Below, piece by piece: positions 8,716-17,086 of a DNA stretch of 64,000 bases. Position numbers and translations under genes: made by a program. The notes below the pieces were generated by a model that was not told the origin of the DNA, did not search any database, and was given only the letters and a program-made list of their open reading frames with translations. The number at the start of each line of letters is the position of its first letter. The first letter of the stretch is position 1. The stretch is from the NCBI RefSeq assembly GCF_016775705.1, contig NZ_CP068760.1:1426001-1490000 (forward strand), written 5' to 3'. Source of the stretch: Chryseobacterium cucumeris (GTDB taxonomy: Bacteria > Bacteroidota > Bacteroidia > Flavobacteriales > Weeksellaceae).

Positions 8716-10437
8716 ATGAAAAGGATTTTATATACTCTTTTTTTATCTGTAAGCATAAGCAGTTGCCACAATAAGATACCTAAAGAAAAAGCTGAAATTC
8801 TCTATTTCGGAGGTCCTATTATAACAATGGAGGATTCTTCTCCTCAAGTTGAAGCAGTAGCAGTTAAAGATGGGAAAATACTTTTTGCCGGAACAAGACC
8901 GGAGGCAGAGCATTTCTCGGAACCTGCCACCAAAATGATTAATTTAAATGGAAAAACTCTTCTTCCCGGTTTTATAGATGTTCATGGGCATCTTACTTCA
9001 AGAGCCGGGATCATGGATGCTGTAGATCTTTCTCCCGAACCCTATGGCACGGTGAATTCAATCAAAGATTTGCAGAATACAATTAAAAACTATATCAAAA
9101 ACAATAAAATTAACGGTCAGCAGCCCATTATCGGAAATGGGTATGATGATGCGATTATGGCAGAACACCGTCATCCTACAAAAACAGAACTTGATGCCAT
9201 CAGCAAAACCAATCCTATTATTGTTATTCATGCTTCGGGCCATGCCAGCGTGGCAAACAGCGCCATGCTGCAATTGCTGGGAATAACAGAAGCATCAAAA
9301 GATCCTGAAGGAGGACACATTGGCAGGGACAAAAAAACAGGAAAACTGAACGGAAAACTAGAAGAGAATGCCAGTTTCACTGCTTTATTGACCTTAACGG
9401 AAAAAATGAATACAGGCAAAGATCCTCAGGCTCACGCCATGGAAAACCTGATGAAGGCTCAGGATGAATGGCTCAGCTATGGACAGACTACCATTTGTGA
9501 TGGGAGAACAATGGGCGAAAGTGTTGCTCTGTTAGAAAAGGCAGCATCTCAACATCTTTTTAAAGCTGATGTTGTATACTTTCCCGATTATGAATATTTC
9601 AAAAAGGATTTCAACAGTTTCAGACCAAAATATATGAAATATGAAAACCGCTTGAAACTGGCCGGGTTCAAATTTTCTGATGACGGTTCTCCACAAGGTA
9701 AAACGGCCTGGCTCACTCAGCCTTATTTAGTTCCACCTGAAGGTCAATCTACAGATTACAAAGGATTTCCCATCTTTACGGATGAAACGTTATATAACGA
9801 CCTGAAAACACTTTTCCAGAATCATATAACCGCACAGCTTCATGTGAATGGAGATGCTGCAATAGATCAGGCTATACGGGTTATTAAAAGGTTAAAAGAT
9901 GAAAATATTTACCATCCGGAATTGCGGGCAACCTTAATTCATGTACAAAACAGCCGCCCGGATCACATTCAAAAAATAAAAGAATTGGGGGTAATTCCTT
10001 CTTACTTTTCTACTCATGCGTATTTATGGGGAGACTGGCATTATTCAAGTGTTTTCGGCCCTGAAAGAGCTTCTTTTATAAGCCCGGCAAATTCAGCATT
10101 AAAAGCAGGAATTATTTTTACCATTCATCATGACGCTCCGGTTACACCACCCGATCTGATTACCGCAGTTTATGCAGCAGTGAATAGAAAGACGCGTTCG
10201 GGAATGATCTTAGGACCTAATGAAAGAATCACTCCCATGGAAGCTTTAAAAGCGATTACCATTAACGGAGCCTATCAGTTGCAGGAAGAAAATAAAAAAG
10301 GTTCTATTAAAGCAGGTAAAATGGCTGACTTTGTTATTCTTGATCAGAATCCTTTAACGATAAGCCCTGAAAATCTCAGAAATATTAAGGTGCTTGAAAC
10401 GATAAAAGAAGGAAATTCCGTATACAAAAGAAACTGA
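8716..10437 (+). CDS. Amidohydrolase-family lipoprotein (YtcJ-like)
   Basis: The 573-residue protein begins MKRILYTLFLSVSISSCHNK, a lipoprotein signal with lipobox SISSC. It then shows the layout of amidohydrolase family 3: a small beta-sandwich start (GKILFAG), the metal-binding HGHLTS, a long insertion, DDGSPQGKTAW, QLHVNGDAAIDQAI, a histidine in LIHVQNS, and FTIHHDAPVTPPD near the end, followed by SIKAGKMADFVILD, the usual closing strand. Relatives are poorly characterised; one studied branch hydrolyses N-substituted formamides. The substrate is unknown. It is convergent with the soluble pyrophosphatase gene. Confidence 0.87.
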   Translation: MKRILYTLFLSVSISSCHNKIPKEKAEILYFGGPIITMEDSSPQVEAVAVKDGKILFAGTRPEAEHFSEPATKMINLNGKTLLPGFIDVHGHLTSRAGIMDAVDLSPEPYGTVNSIKDLQNTIKNYIKNNKINGQQPIIGNGYDDAIMAEHRHPTKTELDAISKTNPIIVIHASGHASVANSAMLQLLGITEASKDPEGGHIGRDKKTGKLNGKLEENASFTALLTLTEKMNTGKDPQAHAMENLMKAQDEWLSYGQTTICDGRTMGESVALLEKAASQHLFKADVVYFPDYEYFKKDFNSFRPKYMKYENRLKLAGFKFSDDGSPQGKTAWLTQPYLVPPEGQSTDYKGFPIFTDETLYNDLKTLFQNHITAQLHVNGDAAIDQAIRVIKRLKDENIYHPELRATLIHVQNSRPDHIQKIKELGVIPSYFSTHAYLWGDWHYSSVFGPERASFISPANSALKAGIIFTIHHDAPVTPPDLITAVYAAVNRKTRSGMILGPNERITPMEALKAITINGAYQLQEENKKGSIKAGKMADFVILDQNPLTISPENLRNIKVLETIKEGNSVYKRN

Positions 10438-10465
10438 ATTTATTGATATCATAAAATATTCACAA

Positions 10466-10498
10466 AGAAAAAGCAGATGAATTTTCATCTGCTTTTTT
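10466..10498. terminator. Bidirectional terminator between amidohydrolase and ppa
   Basis: AAAAAGCAGATGA and TCATCTGCTTTTT are perfect inverted arms around a 4-base loop, with A-runs and T-runs on both sides. It serves two convergent genes and likely ends the long leftward run that finishes with ppa. Confidence 0.8.
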
Positions 10499-10519
10499 GT
10501 ATGCGTTGGGAAGAAAATC

Positions 10520-11131
10520 TTATCCTCCGAATTTTTCTGCGTAATCAGCCTGAGAAGCTTTGATCACTTTTCTTGCGTGCTCAGCTCCGTAAACTTCCTG
10601 GATTCTGCATTTTGCAGGCTCATCCGGTAAGTTTTTATAGGTAAGGAAGTAGTGCATTAATCTTTTTACTTCTGCTTCCGGTAATTCAGAAATATCTCTG
10701 AAGTGTCCGAAAGCGTGGTCATTGATCATTACAGCAACAATTTTATCATCCGCTTCACCACCGTCGATCATTTTGAAACCACCGATTGGAATAGCTTCCA
10801 TCAATAAACCTCCTGCATGGATGTTGTGAGAACTTAAAACACAGATATCAAGCGGGTCATGATCTCCCATCGTTACATCATCAGCTCCAGCCTCTATAGC
10901 AAGTTTCATTACTTCATTGTGGCAGTAAGTTCTAGGAACAAAACCATATAAAGCAGGGATAATGTTAGAGAATTTCTGCGGCCTGTCTACCTTTAAATAT
11001 CCTGTTTCTTTATCTACTTCATATTTAATAGTATCTGAAGGAACAATTTCCACAAATACGTTTACAACATTTGGCGCATCTTCTCCTGCAGAAATTCCGT
11101 GCCATGGATGTGCTTTAAAATTTGGAATCAT
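10520..11131 (-). CDS. ppa: Soluble inorganic pyrophosphatase (family I)
   Basis: The 203-residue enzyme hydrolyses cytoplasmic PPi to two phosphates and so pulls biosynthetic reactions forward. The family signature DHDPLDICV is present, with further active-site pieces in YGFVPRTYCHNE, DDKIVAVMIND and HYFLTYKNLP. Length and motif match family I enzymes. It is the last gene of a leftward run, 17 bases after the 175-residue membrane-anchored protein. The membrane pyrophosphatase lies only 2 kb away, so the cell has both PPi-disposal routes encoded close together. Confidence 0.94.
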   Translation of the reverse strand: MIPNFKAHPWHGISAGEDAPNVVNVFVEIVPSDTIKYEVDKETGYLKVDRPQKFSNIIPALYGFVPRTYCHNEVMKLAIEAGADDVTMGDHDPLDICVLSSHNIHAGGLLMEAIPIGGFKMIDGGEADDKIVAVMINDHAFGHFRDISELPEAEVKRLMHYFLTYKNLPDEPAKCRIQEVYGAEHARKVIKASQADYAEKFGG

Positions 11132-11148
11132 TATTTATCTGTTAATTT

Positions 11149-11676
11149 TTAAGTTATTATTAAAATTTCTTTTCTTAAATCTTCAATGGTTTCAGCAATA
11201 TAGTCGTTGCCTTCCATATAGTTCATGATGAAAATCGTTTTGAATTCATCCAGCTGAACTTCTCCTTTTAACCCGTCATAAGTTTTATGAAGCAGTTCTA
11301 TAATTGCATTTTTTGAGTCTACGATATTCTTCCAGGAGTTTTTTGTAATGTATAACTGCTGTGAAGAGTTGTATTCAAATTCTTCATTGATCGCCTTTTC
11401 AGTCAGGAAAATAAACTCATGAACAGCCAGTCCCCTGTCGAACCTCTGTATAAGGTTTGATGGTTTCATTCTGTCCAGAAACAAGGTCATTCTTTCATAG
11501 GAATGTGCTTTGTTCTCTGAATTGGATTTCACACTAAGTAATTTGATTTCCTGGTTCTTAAGAGTAATATATGAGTGTACAAATTGTCTGAGCAAAACCA
11601 GAAAAGGAATTGCAATAATCAATGCAAATGCATAGGGTAAATATCCTGATAGACTCGTCATAATTTTAGACTGCAA
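11149..11676 (-). CDS. Membrane-anchored protein of unknown function
   Basis: I do not recognise a functional family in this 175-residue protein. It has one N-terminal hydrophobic segment (about residues 9-31) followed by a charged cytosolic region with the sequence SYERMTLFLDRMKPSNLIQRFD and an acidic helical C terminus. It looks like a conserved Bacteroidota hypothetical. It sits 9 bases after a polytopic membrane protein gene and 17 bases before ppa, so it is likely co-transcribed with both. Confidence 0.7.
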   Translation of the reverse strand: MQSKIMTSLSGYLPYAFALIIAIPFLVLLRQFVHSYITLKNQEIKLLSVKSNSENKAHSYERMTLFLDRMKPSNLIQRFDRGLAVHEFIFLTEKAINEEFEYNSSQQLYITKNSWKNIVDSKNAIIELLHKTYDGLKGEVQLDEFKTIFIMNYMEGNDYIAETIEDLRKEILIIT

Positions 11677-11685
11677 AATTACTAA

Positions 11686-12861
11686 TTATTTTCCGTCTTC
11701 TAAAGAGTTTTTAAAGATATCCACTTTAGAAATTTGTATATAGACCAATGCAAGGATAATTATAAGATAAAAGCCAAGCATCATCCTGTTTACCAGAGAC
11801 GGAAAAACCAAAAATCTCAGCATGACAGTTGTGTAAATAACAGCGAAAAACAAGAGCTGAGCCTGGTTCTTTTTATTGTAAAATGAGAAACGATTGGCTA
11901 AAATGATTACAATAAAAATCAATAAGATTGGAAAGTAGGAAGAATTGAACTCTAACATTACATTACTTTTAATAAAGTGAATATAATCTTCAAAGGAAAA
12001 CGGATCAGGCTGTGACACAGGATAAATCTGAACTTTGGTAAACTGATTCATAAAGAGTGCAGACCAAGAAACCTGATTAAAAGCCTGTATTAAAAAGAAG
12101 GAAAGAAATATATATCCGTATGCTACCAGTAATGAACCTGTTTTAATCTGAAAGTTATTTCTATAAAAATAAATAAGGGCGTACAGGAATGAATAGAATA
12201 TAAAATATTCCGGCCTCGTAAGCACACACAGCATAGCCAATATGCTTGCGAAAAAGAAATTTTTTCTCACTAAAAATACATAAAAGCTCAAAAGAAGCAG
12301 CAAGCATGATAAGGAATCTGCTGAAACATGCCGGGCCGATTCCGGCAAAGGCTTGAACAGTGAAATTAAAACAGTAAGGATAAAGGCAAGAGGATAATTT
12401 CTCAGAATTTTTATCAAAAAGCTGAAAATCAGAACTAGAATCAAAGCATAAGAGATAACTGAAATCAAAGAGATGGAAGCAGAAGCACTGAAACCTAATT
12501 TGAATAATGACCAGCTTATAAAATTATAAAAAGGTTTCACCACAAAAAGCTGCAGCTCTTCTTCGTAGGCTTTGGGATTTTGCGAGATGATTTTATAGTA
12601 AGTGCTCTCCCCTTTTGCTACTTCCTCAGCCATTGGATTAACAGGACCAAGTCCCGCGAAATCAGGACTTTTTTCTCTCAGTTCGTCATATACCTTCTGA
12701 TGAATTTCTTCAATTTTCATTTCAGGACATTCCGTTTTATAGATGAGTCCCATATAGGCTTCCATATCAGTATTGTAGTAATGATGGGTATACAGGTAGT
12801 ATGACATCATGCATACATAGATTGAAAATATAAAAACAAGAATATTCTTCTTTTTTCCCAT
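11686..12861 (-). CDS. Polytopic membrane protein, GT-C-like
   Basis: The 391-residue protein has about ten predicted membrane segments and a large extracytoplasmic loop after the first one (about residues 28-105, with CPEMKIEEIHQKVYDEL). The pattern of a first helix, a big loop and then dense helices resembles the lipid-linked-sugar glycosyltransferase (GT-C) group, but no catalytic motif can be pointed to with confidence. It precedes the 175-residue protein and ppa on the same strand. Its function is unknown. Confidence 0.7.
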   Translation of the reverse strand: MGKKKNILVFIFSIYVCMMSYYLYTHHYYNTDMEAYMGLIYKTECPEMKIEEIHQKVYDELREKSPDFAGLGPVNPMAEEVAKGESTYYKIISQNPKAYEEELQLFVVKPFYNFISWSLFKLGFSASASISLISVISYALILVLIFSFLIKILRNYPLAFILTVLISLFKPLPESARHVSADSLSCLLLLLSFYVFLVRKNFFFASILAMLCVLTRPEYFIFYSFLYALIYFYRNNFQIKTGSLLVAYGYIFLSFFLIQAFNQVSWSALFMNQFTKVQIYPVSQPDPFSFEDYIHFIKSNVMLEFNSSYFPILLIFIVIILANRFSFYNKKNQAQLLFFAVIYTTVMLRFLVFPSLVNRMMLGFYLIIILALVYIQISKVDIFKNSLEDGK

Positions 12862-12935
12862 ACACTGATATTAAGGATACAAATGTAAAAAAACTATCAT
12901 TTAAAATGCCTAAAGAAAGTTTTTATGAAAGTTCC

Positions 12936-13868
12936 CTAAAGTTCAAACAGGGCGGGTCTTTGTGTTACTTCATGATAGCACACACTATTTTCATCAAAAA
13001 AATGATAGACAAGACTTTTCCTCGTTCTGTTCTTATCTGTGTGAGGTTCTCCGCCATGAAGAATATTGGCGTGCCAGATCAGTAGATCTCCTTTTTTGGC
13101 TTTAAAAATTTCTTTCTGTAAGCCTAATTCTTTTACTTTATCTTCCAGAAAGGTTTCATAGGCTCTGTAGCTTTTCTTTCCTATTTTCAGGGCTGTGCCT
13201 TCATTATCATAATCGGAATTCAGGAAATAAGGAAGCTTATGACTTTTAGGAATATAATGAAGCGCTCCGTTACTTTCGTCTACATCTTCCAGGGCAATCC
13301 ATACTCCAAGCAGTCCTCCCAATGGATAAGTAGTCATGTGAATACTGTCAGAATGGGTTTTCTGCTGGCTGCCGTTGATGAAGTTGATACTTTGGAAAAG
13401 CTTGGATTTTCCGTCCAGTAAAACAGATAAAAAGTCTAACAGTTCTTGATCACTTCCAATATTTTTAATGATTTCTGAATGATGGATTGCAAACATCAGT
13501 TTTCCTCCGTAAATAAATTTCAAAGTCCCGTCCTTCATCAGTTTATCAATTTCAGTATTGATTTGATCTGCTGTTTCCGGACTAAGGAAATTTCTCAGAA
13601 TCATATACCCATTCTCATCATACTGAAGAGCACTTTCTTTATTTTCTTCAGAAAGCTTCTTAAAAAAAGGGGTTTCCTTCAATTTTGTATAATCCAGTGT
13701 TCTTTCACTAGTTGGAAGATGAGCAAAATCTTTGCTTGAAATACTTGAAAAATAGTTCTTATTGATTCCGTATTTTTTATATAATGGAATATTATGCTTT
13801 AATTTATTCTTTTTAAACAAGTTATAAAGCATGTATGATAATTTGTACTGACGAATCTGTTGTAACAT
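12936..13868 (-). CDS. Phytanoyl-CoA dioxygenase (PhyH)-family protein
   Basis: The 310-residue protein contains the Fe(II)/2-oxoglutarate dioxygenase triad: HSDSIHM supplies the first His and Asp, WHANILHGGEPH the distal His, and RTRKSLVYHFF the Arg that would bind 2-oxoglutarate. GYMILRNFLSPETADQI is the typical PhyH start strand. Bacterial PhyH proteins hydroxylate many small molecules, so the substrate cannot be inferred. The 74-base gap to the upstream acyltransferase gene and the common strand suggest it is part of the lolD to ppa run. Confidence 0.85.
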   Translation of the reverse strand: MLQQIRQYKLSYMLYNLFKKNKLKHNIPLYKKYGINKNYFSSISSKDFAHLPTSERTLDYTKLKETPFFKKLSEENKESALQYDENGYMILRNFLSPETADQINTEIDKLMKDGTLKFIYGGKLMFAIHHSEIIKNIGSDQELLDFLSVLLDGKSKLFQSINFINGSQQKTHSDSIHMTTYPLGGLLGVWIALEDVDESNGALHYIPKSHKLPYFLNSDYDNEGTALKIGKKSYRAYETFLEDKVKELGLQKEIFKAKKGDLLIWHANILHGGEPHTDKNRTRKSLVYHFFDENSVCYHEVTQRPALFEL

Positions 13869-13941
13869 AACTGTTTTACTAAGGATTTTATAAAGTTACG
13901 GAATATTACTTAATTAGAACCAATCTAAACAATGCTTTTCA

Positions 13942-14856
13942 TCATAAAAAAGACTTTCCTCTTAATATAAGATACCCTAACTTTTTGAAAAGGTTCTTTT
14001 TTGAATTCTCAATAATTCCGTAAGGCCTTAATTCCGGCCGGAATCCGCGGAAAAATTCCTCAATATTGGGGAGTTCTCCTCCTTCAAAATCAAATATATG
14101 AGTTTCAATATTCTCTTTAATGACATGATCAATCAATACGGATGCTCCTGATAATCTGACATAATTTTTATCATTAAAATTTCCTAAAAGCGCTACCATA
14201 TCACAGTCCGTATAGGTAGCAATTACATTGATGATCTTATGCTGATAGTAAAATGCCGTAAATTTGAGGTAACCAAGATGATGAAAACTTTCAAATATCC
14301 TCATGAATTCTCCAAGATCATTTTCTTTGCTCAGCCCTATAGTATTCGCTTCAATAAAAGCTTTAGCTTTATCGTAAGTGATTGTTTTAATTTCTGATTC
14401 TTTTAAAACACCTTCATCTAACCGAAGTTTTCTTTTTCTTTTGGGTGAGTATCTCGAATATACTTTCTCATAAGCATCAGGATACAGTAAAAAATTTTTC
14501 TTGATTCTGATCTTTGTACGAAGCTGATTGACATCATTGAAAGGATATGCCCTGATCATATAGTTTTTTTCCAGATATTCCAGAAAAGCCTCATTAAGAT
14601 CCACATCATCTTTAACGGAAAAAACACCAAGCTGCTGACAAAGCTTAGGGTTGTGCACGATTTTCATTCCATATTTTCTTACGAAAGGAACAGGCATTAC
14701 TGCTTGGTAATCTTTATAAACAAGAATTTCCCAGGGCATTGTAGAAGTAGTATCTAAGAAATGCTTTGTAGCAGAATATTTTCTCTGCTCGGAATTTTCT
14801 AAACACTGAGCATATTTTACAAAGTCAATTTCATGGTATTTTAATCTTCTAATCAT
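13942..14856 (-). CDS. FemAB/GNAT-like acyltransferase
   Basis: The 304-residue protein looks like a double-GNAT-fold acyltransferase of the FemAB type. The C-terminal IFDFEGGELPNIEEFFRGF closely resembles the FDFEGS.ipgi..FyrsFG motif of that group. Relatives transfer aminoacyl or acetyl groups in cell-wall or glycan modification; the acceptor here is unknown. Its ATG overlaps the radC stop codon by four bases, so it is translationally coupled to radC. The basic C terminus (KKNLFKKLGYLILRGK) may lie on the membrane. Confidence 0.72.
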   Translation of the reverse strand: MIRRLKYHEIDFVKYAQCLENSEQRKYSATKHFLDTTSTMPWEILVYKDYQAVMPVPFVRKYGMKIVHNPKLCQQLGVFSVKDDVDLNEAFLEYLEKNYMIRAYPFNDVNQLRTKIRIKKNFLLYPDAYEKVYSRYSPKRKRKLRLDEGVLKESEIKTITYDKAKAFIEANTIGLSKENDLGEFMRIFESFHHLGYLKFTAFYYQHKIINVIATYTDCDMVALLGNFNDKNYVRLSGASVLIDHVIKENIETHIFDFEGGELPNIEEFFRGFRPELRPYGIIENSKKNLFKKLGYLILRGKSFL

Positions 14857-15530
14857 AACAATCCTGCGTCCGAGAAACTAAAATAAGCATCCTGCGTGAC
14901 AATAATATGGTCTAAAAGCTGAATACTTAGTGTATTTCCTGCTTCTTTTATTTTCTGTGTGATATTGATGTCTTCCCGGCTTGGTTTTAAGCTTCCGGAA
15001 GGGTGATTGTGGGCAATGATAATGCCGGTTGAAAAATGATCCAGTGCGGCTTTATAAAGAGTTCTTACATCTACAATAGACTGGCTGATTCCTCCCTGGG
15101 TAAGCTGGGAAACATGAATCACTTTATTACTGTTGTTAAGGAAAATCGCCCAGAATTCTTCTGTTCTCAGGTCAGAGAGCTGGTTTCTGAGAATGACATA
15201 GGCATCGTGACTGTTTCCAATCACCGTTTTTTCAGGAATTTCCTGAACAGCTCTTCTTTTTCCGATCTCTAAAGCTGTAATGATTGAAATAGCTTTTGCA
15301 GCACCAATTCCTTTGAATTTCATCAGGTCTTTAACGGATAGCAAACTTAGCTGATGCCAGTTGTTATTGACAGAATTCAGAATTTTTCTTGCAAGCTCTA
15401 CAGCATTCTCATCCCTGTTTCCACTTCCCATAATAATTGCCAACAGCTCAGAATCCGAAAGTGAGCTCTTGCCTTTCTGCAAAAACTTTTCTCTGGGTCT
15501 GTCATCTTCTGCAAGAAATTTTATAGCCAT
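14853..15530 (-). CDS. radC: RadC-family JAB-domain protein
   Basis: The 225-residue protein has the two RadC parts: an N-terminal helix-hairpin-helix region (SDSELLAIIMGSG and MKFKGIGAAKAISI) and a C-terminal JAB metalloprotease-like domain with HNHPSGSLKPSREDI, where the two histidines and a downstream Asp would bind zinc. It is historically named a DNA repair protein, but its actual role is unclear. It overlaps the downstream acyltransferase gene by four bases and starts 16 bases after the L,D-transpeptidase-like gene. Confidence 0.93.
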   Translation of the reverse strand: MAIKFLAEDDRPREKFLQKGKSSLSDSELLAIIMGSGNRDENAVELARKILNSVNNNWHQLSLLSVKDLMKFKGIGAAKAISIITALEIGKRRAVQEIPEKTVIGNSHDAYVILRNQLSDLRTEEFWAIFLNNSNKVIHVSQLTQGGISQSIVDVRTLYKAALDHFSTGIIIAHNHPSGSLKPSREDINITQKIKEAGNTLSIQLLDHIIVTQDAYFSFSDAGLL

Positions 15531-15546
15531 GGAAAGGAATTATAAG

Positions 15547-16125
15547 TTAATAGAATGCATATAAGATGATCGGCTTCTTCGACTGATCAATATATTTTGC
15601 CGTCTCTTTAAAAGCATTTACCGAAAGCATAGGACAGCCTAAACTTAAACATGCAGGATTCCGGGATTCAGTATCCGGAATACATCCGTACGAATGGAGA
15701 ACAATGGCTCTCTGCATAGCATTACTGTTGGTAGAATCCAGACCTGCCAGCCGATACGCTTTACCAAATTTTCCTACATAGCTTTCTCCAATAGCATATT
15801 TTCCAAGGGATGACTGGTAAGATCCTTCAATATTACTGAATTTTAAAGCATCTGACTTTGGAGTCACTGAACCTGAACCATGGGAGACTATAGCCTGCTG
15901 TACGATTGTATTGTTTTTCAGGTTATAAATAAAATAGCGATACTTTCCTGAAGGGATTTTAAAGTTGATAAAAACAGCCAGTTCCTGATTGTATTCTTTT
16001 CCTTTAATATAATTTTTAATCTCCGAAATCCTTGCCTGAGGAATACCCAATGGATTCAACTGCTGGGAGTCAGCTTTTGAACAGGAAATTACTATTAAAA
16101 AAAGAAAAACAAAGTGTTTCATCAT
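15547..16125 (-). CDS. Murein L,D-transpeptidase catalytic-domain lipoprotein
   Basis: The 192-residue protein starts with a lipoprotein signal whose lipobox is IVISC. The mature part contains VSHGSGSVTP, then LHSYGCIP and CLSLGCPML, the His...Ser/Gly-Cys arrangement of the YkuD-type catalytic centre as found in the Bacteroidota 'YkuD_2' branch. It would form or edit peptidoglycan cross-links or anchor proteins to the wall. Its start is 15 bases after the LolD-like ATPase gene. A pairing with LolD, a lipoprotein-sorting ATPase, fits an envelope role. Confidence 0.8.
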   Translation of the reverse strand: MMKHFVFLFLIVISCSKADSQQLNPLGIPQARISEIKNYIKGKEYNQELAVFINFKIPSGKYRYFIYNLKNNTIVQQAIVSHGSGSVTPKSDALKFSNIEGSYQSSLGKYAIGESYVGKFGKAYRLAGLDSTNSNAMQRAIVLHSYGCIPDTESRNPACLSLGCPMLSVNAFKETAKYIDQSKKPIILYAFY

Positions 16126-16140
16126 CCGGTTTTTATACTG

Positions 16141-16809
16141 CTATTCTATGATCATTCCATCTTTCATAACAAGCTTACGGTCTGTAATTTCTGCAAGATT
16201 AGGGTTATGGGTTACAATGACAAAAGTCTGGTTATATTTGTCTCTAAGATCAAAAAACAATCTGTGAAGATCGTCCGCATTCTTGGAATCAAGGTTACCT
16301 GTAGGCTCATCTGCAAAAATGATTTTCGGTGAATTGATTAAAGCCCTTGCCACCGCTACTCTTTGCGCTTCTCCACCAGAAAGTTGGTTGGGTTTATGAT
16401 TCAGTCTTTGCTCTATCTTCAGATCTTCAAATAAAGCATAAGCCTTTTCGATAGCTTCTCTTTCGTTGGCTCCTGCTATTTTTGTCGGAAGCAATACGTT
16501 TTCCAACGCGGTAAACTCCGGAAGAAGCTGATGAAACTGAAATACGAAACCGATATTCTGATTTCTGAATTTTGAAAGCTGCTTATCATTCATATTGATA
16601 AATGATTCACCTGCTATTTCAATTTCAGTATCGTATTTCCCGGACTGGGTGGGATGATCCAGTGTTCCTAAAATCTGCAGCAGTGTAGATTTACCTGCTC
16701 CCGATTCTCCTACAATAGAAACCACTTCTCCTGTTTTGATATGAATATCAACTCCTTTCAGTACCTCTAAATTCCCATAAGATTTATGGATATTTCTTGC
16801 TTTAATCAT
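16141..16809 (-). CDS. lolD: LolD-like ABC transporter ATP-binding protein
   Basis: The 222-residue ATPase has Walker [10 protein letters not shown], the Q-loop region [21 protein letters not shown] typical of the LolD/MacB subfamily, signature [15 protein letters not shown], Walker [10 protein letters not shown] and the H-loop VTHN. LolD powers release of lipoproteins from the inner membrane by LolC/E permeases, which are not in the window. The gene could instead serve a MacB/FtsE-type permease, but the neighbouring lipoprotein and outer-membrane context supports LolD. Confidence 0.85.
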   Translation of the reverse strand: MIKARNIHKSYGNLEVLKGVDIHIKTGEVVSIVGESGAGKSTLLQILGTLDHPTQSGKYDTEIEIAGESFINMNDKQLSKFRNQNIGFVFQFHQLLPEFTALENVLLPTKIAGANEREAIEKAYALFEDLKIEQRLNHKPNQLSGGEAQRVAVARALINSPKIIFADEPTGNLDSKNADDLHRLFFDLRDKYNQTFVIVTHNPNLAEITDRKLVMKDGMIIE

Positions 16810-16841
16810 GATTCAAAAATAGTGAATTGCCTGCAAATAAA

Positions 16842-16863
16842 AAACCGCTTTTTGAAGCGGTTT
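16842..16863. terminator. Hairpin upstream of lolD
   Basis: AAACCGCTT and AAGCGGTTT form a 9-base-pair stem with a 4-base loop, flanked by A and T runs. It lies between the lolD start and a possible small minus-strand ORF at 16950-17024, for which it could be the terminator. Confidence 0.55.
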
Positions 16864-16949
16864 GTATTTTATTTTACTTTTTGAATGTTTAGATTCCGGC
16901 AATCTACTTATACAGTTCTTTTCTATTAATTTTTTAAATTATTACAGTC

Positions 16950-17024
16950 TTATTTTTTATAAAAATATTTGTACCAGAAGCTTTTTCTAAACCTATAAGG
17001 TTTGTCATTCATCATCATTTCCAT
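16950..17024 (-). CDS. Possible 24-residue basic peptide ORF
   Basis: A minus-strand ORF opens at ATG 17024 and closes with TAA at 16950. The product is MEMMMNDKPYRF followed by RKSFWYKYFYKK, very rich in Lys, Tyr and Phe. An ATG cluster at the start leaves the true initiation codon uncertain. It has its own potential terminator at 16842 and follows the terminator of the pdh E2 gene, so it could be a separate small transcript. There is no homology evidence; it may be chance. Confidence 0.3.
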   Translation of the reverse strand: MEMMMNDKPYRFRKSFWYKYFYKK

Positions 17025-17042
17025 TTACCCAAAAAAACAAAA

Positions 17043-17065
17043 AAACCTCCCAGTCCGGGAGGTTT
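17043..17065 (-). terminator. Terminator of the pyruvate dehydrogenase E2 gene
   Basis: AAACCTCCC and GGGAGGTTT pair perfectly around a 5-base loop, 22 bases past the E2 stop codon on the minus strand. Confidence 0.8.
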
Positions 17066-17086
17066 CAATATTTTCAATTCAGAAAA

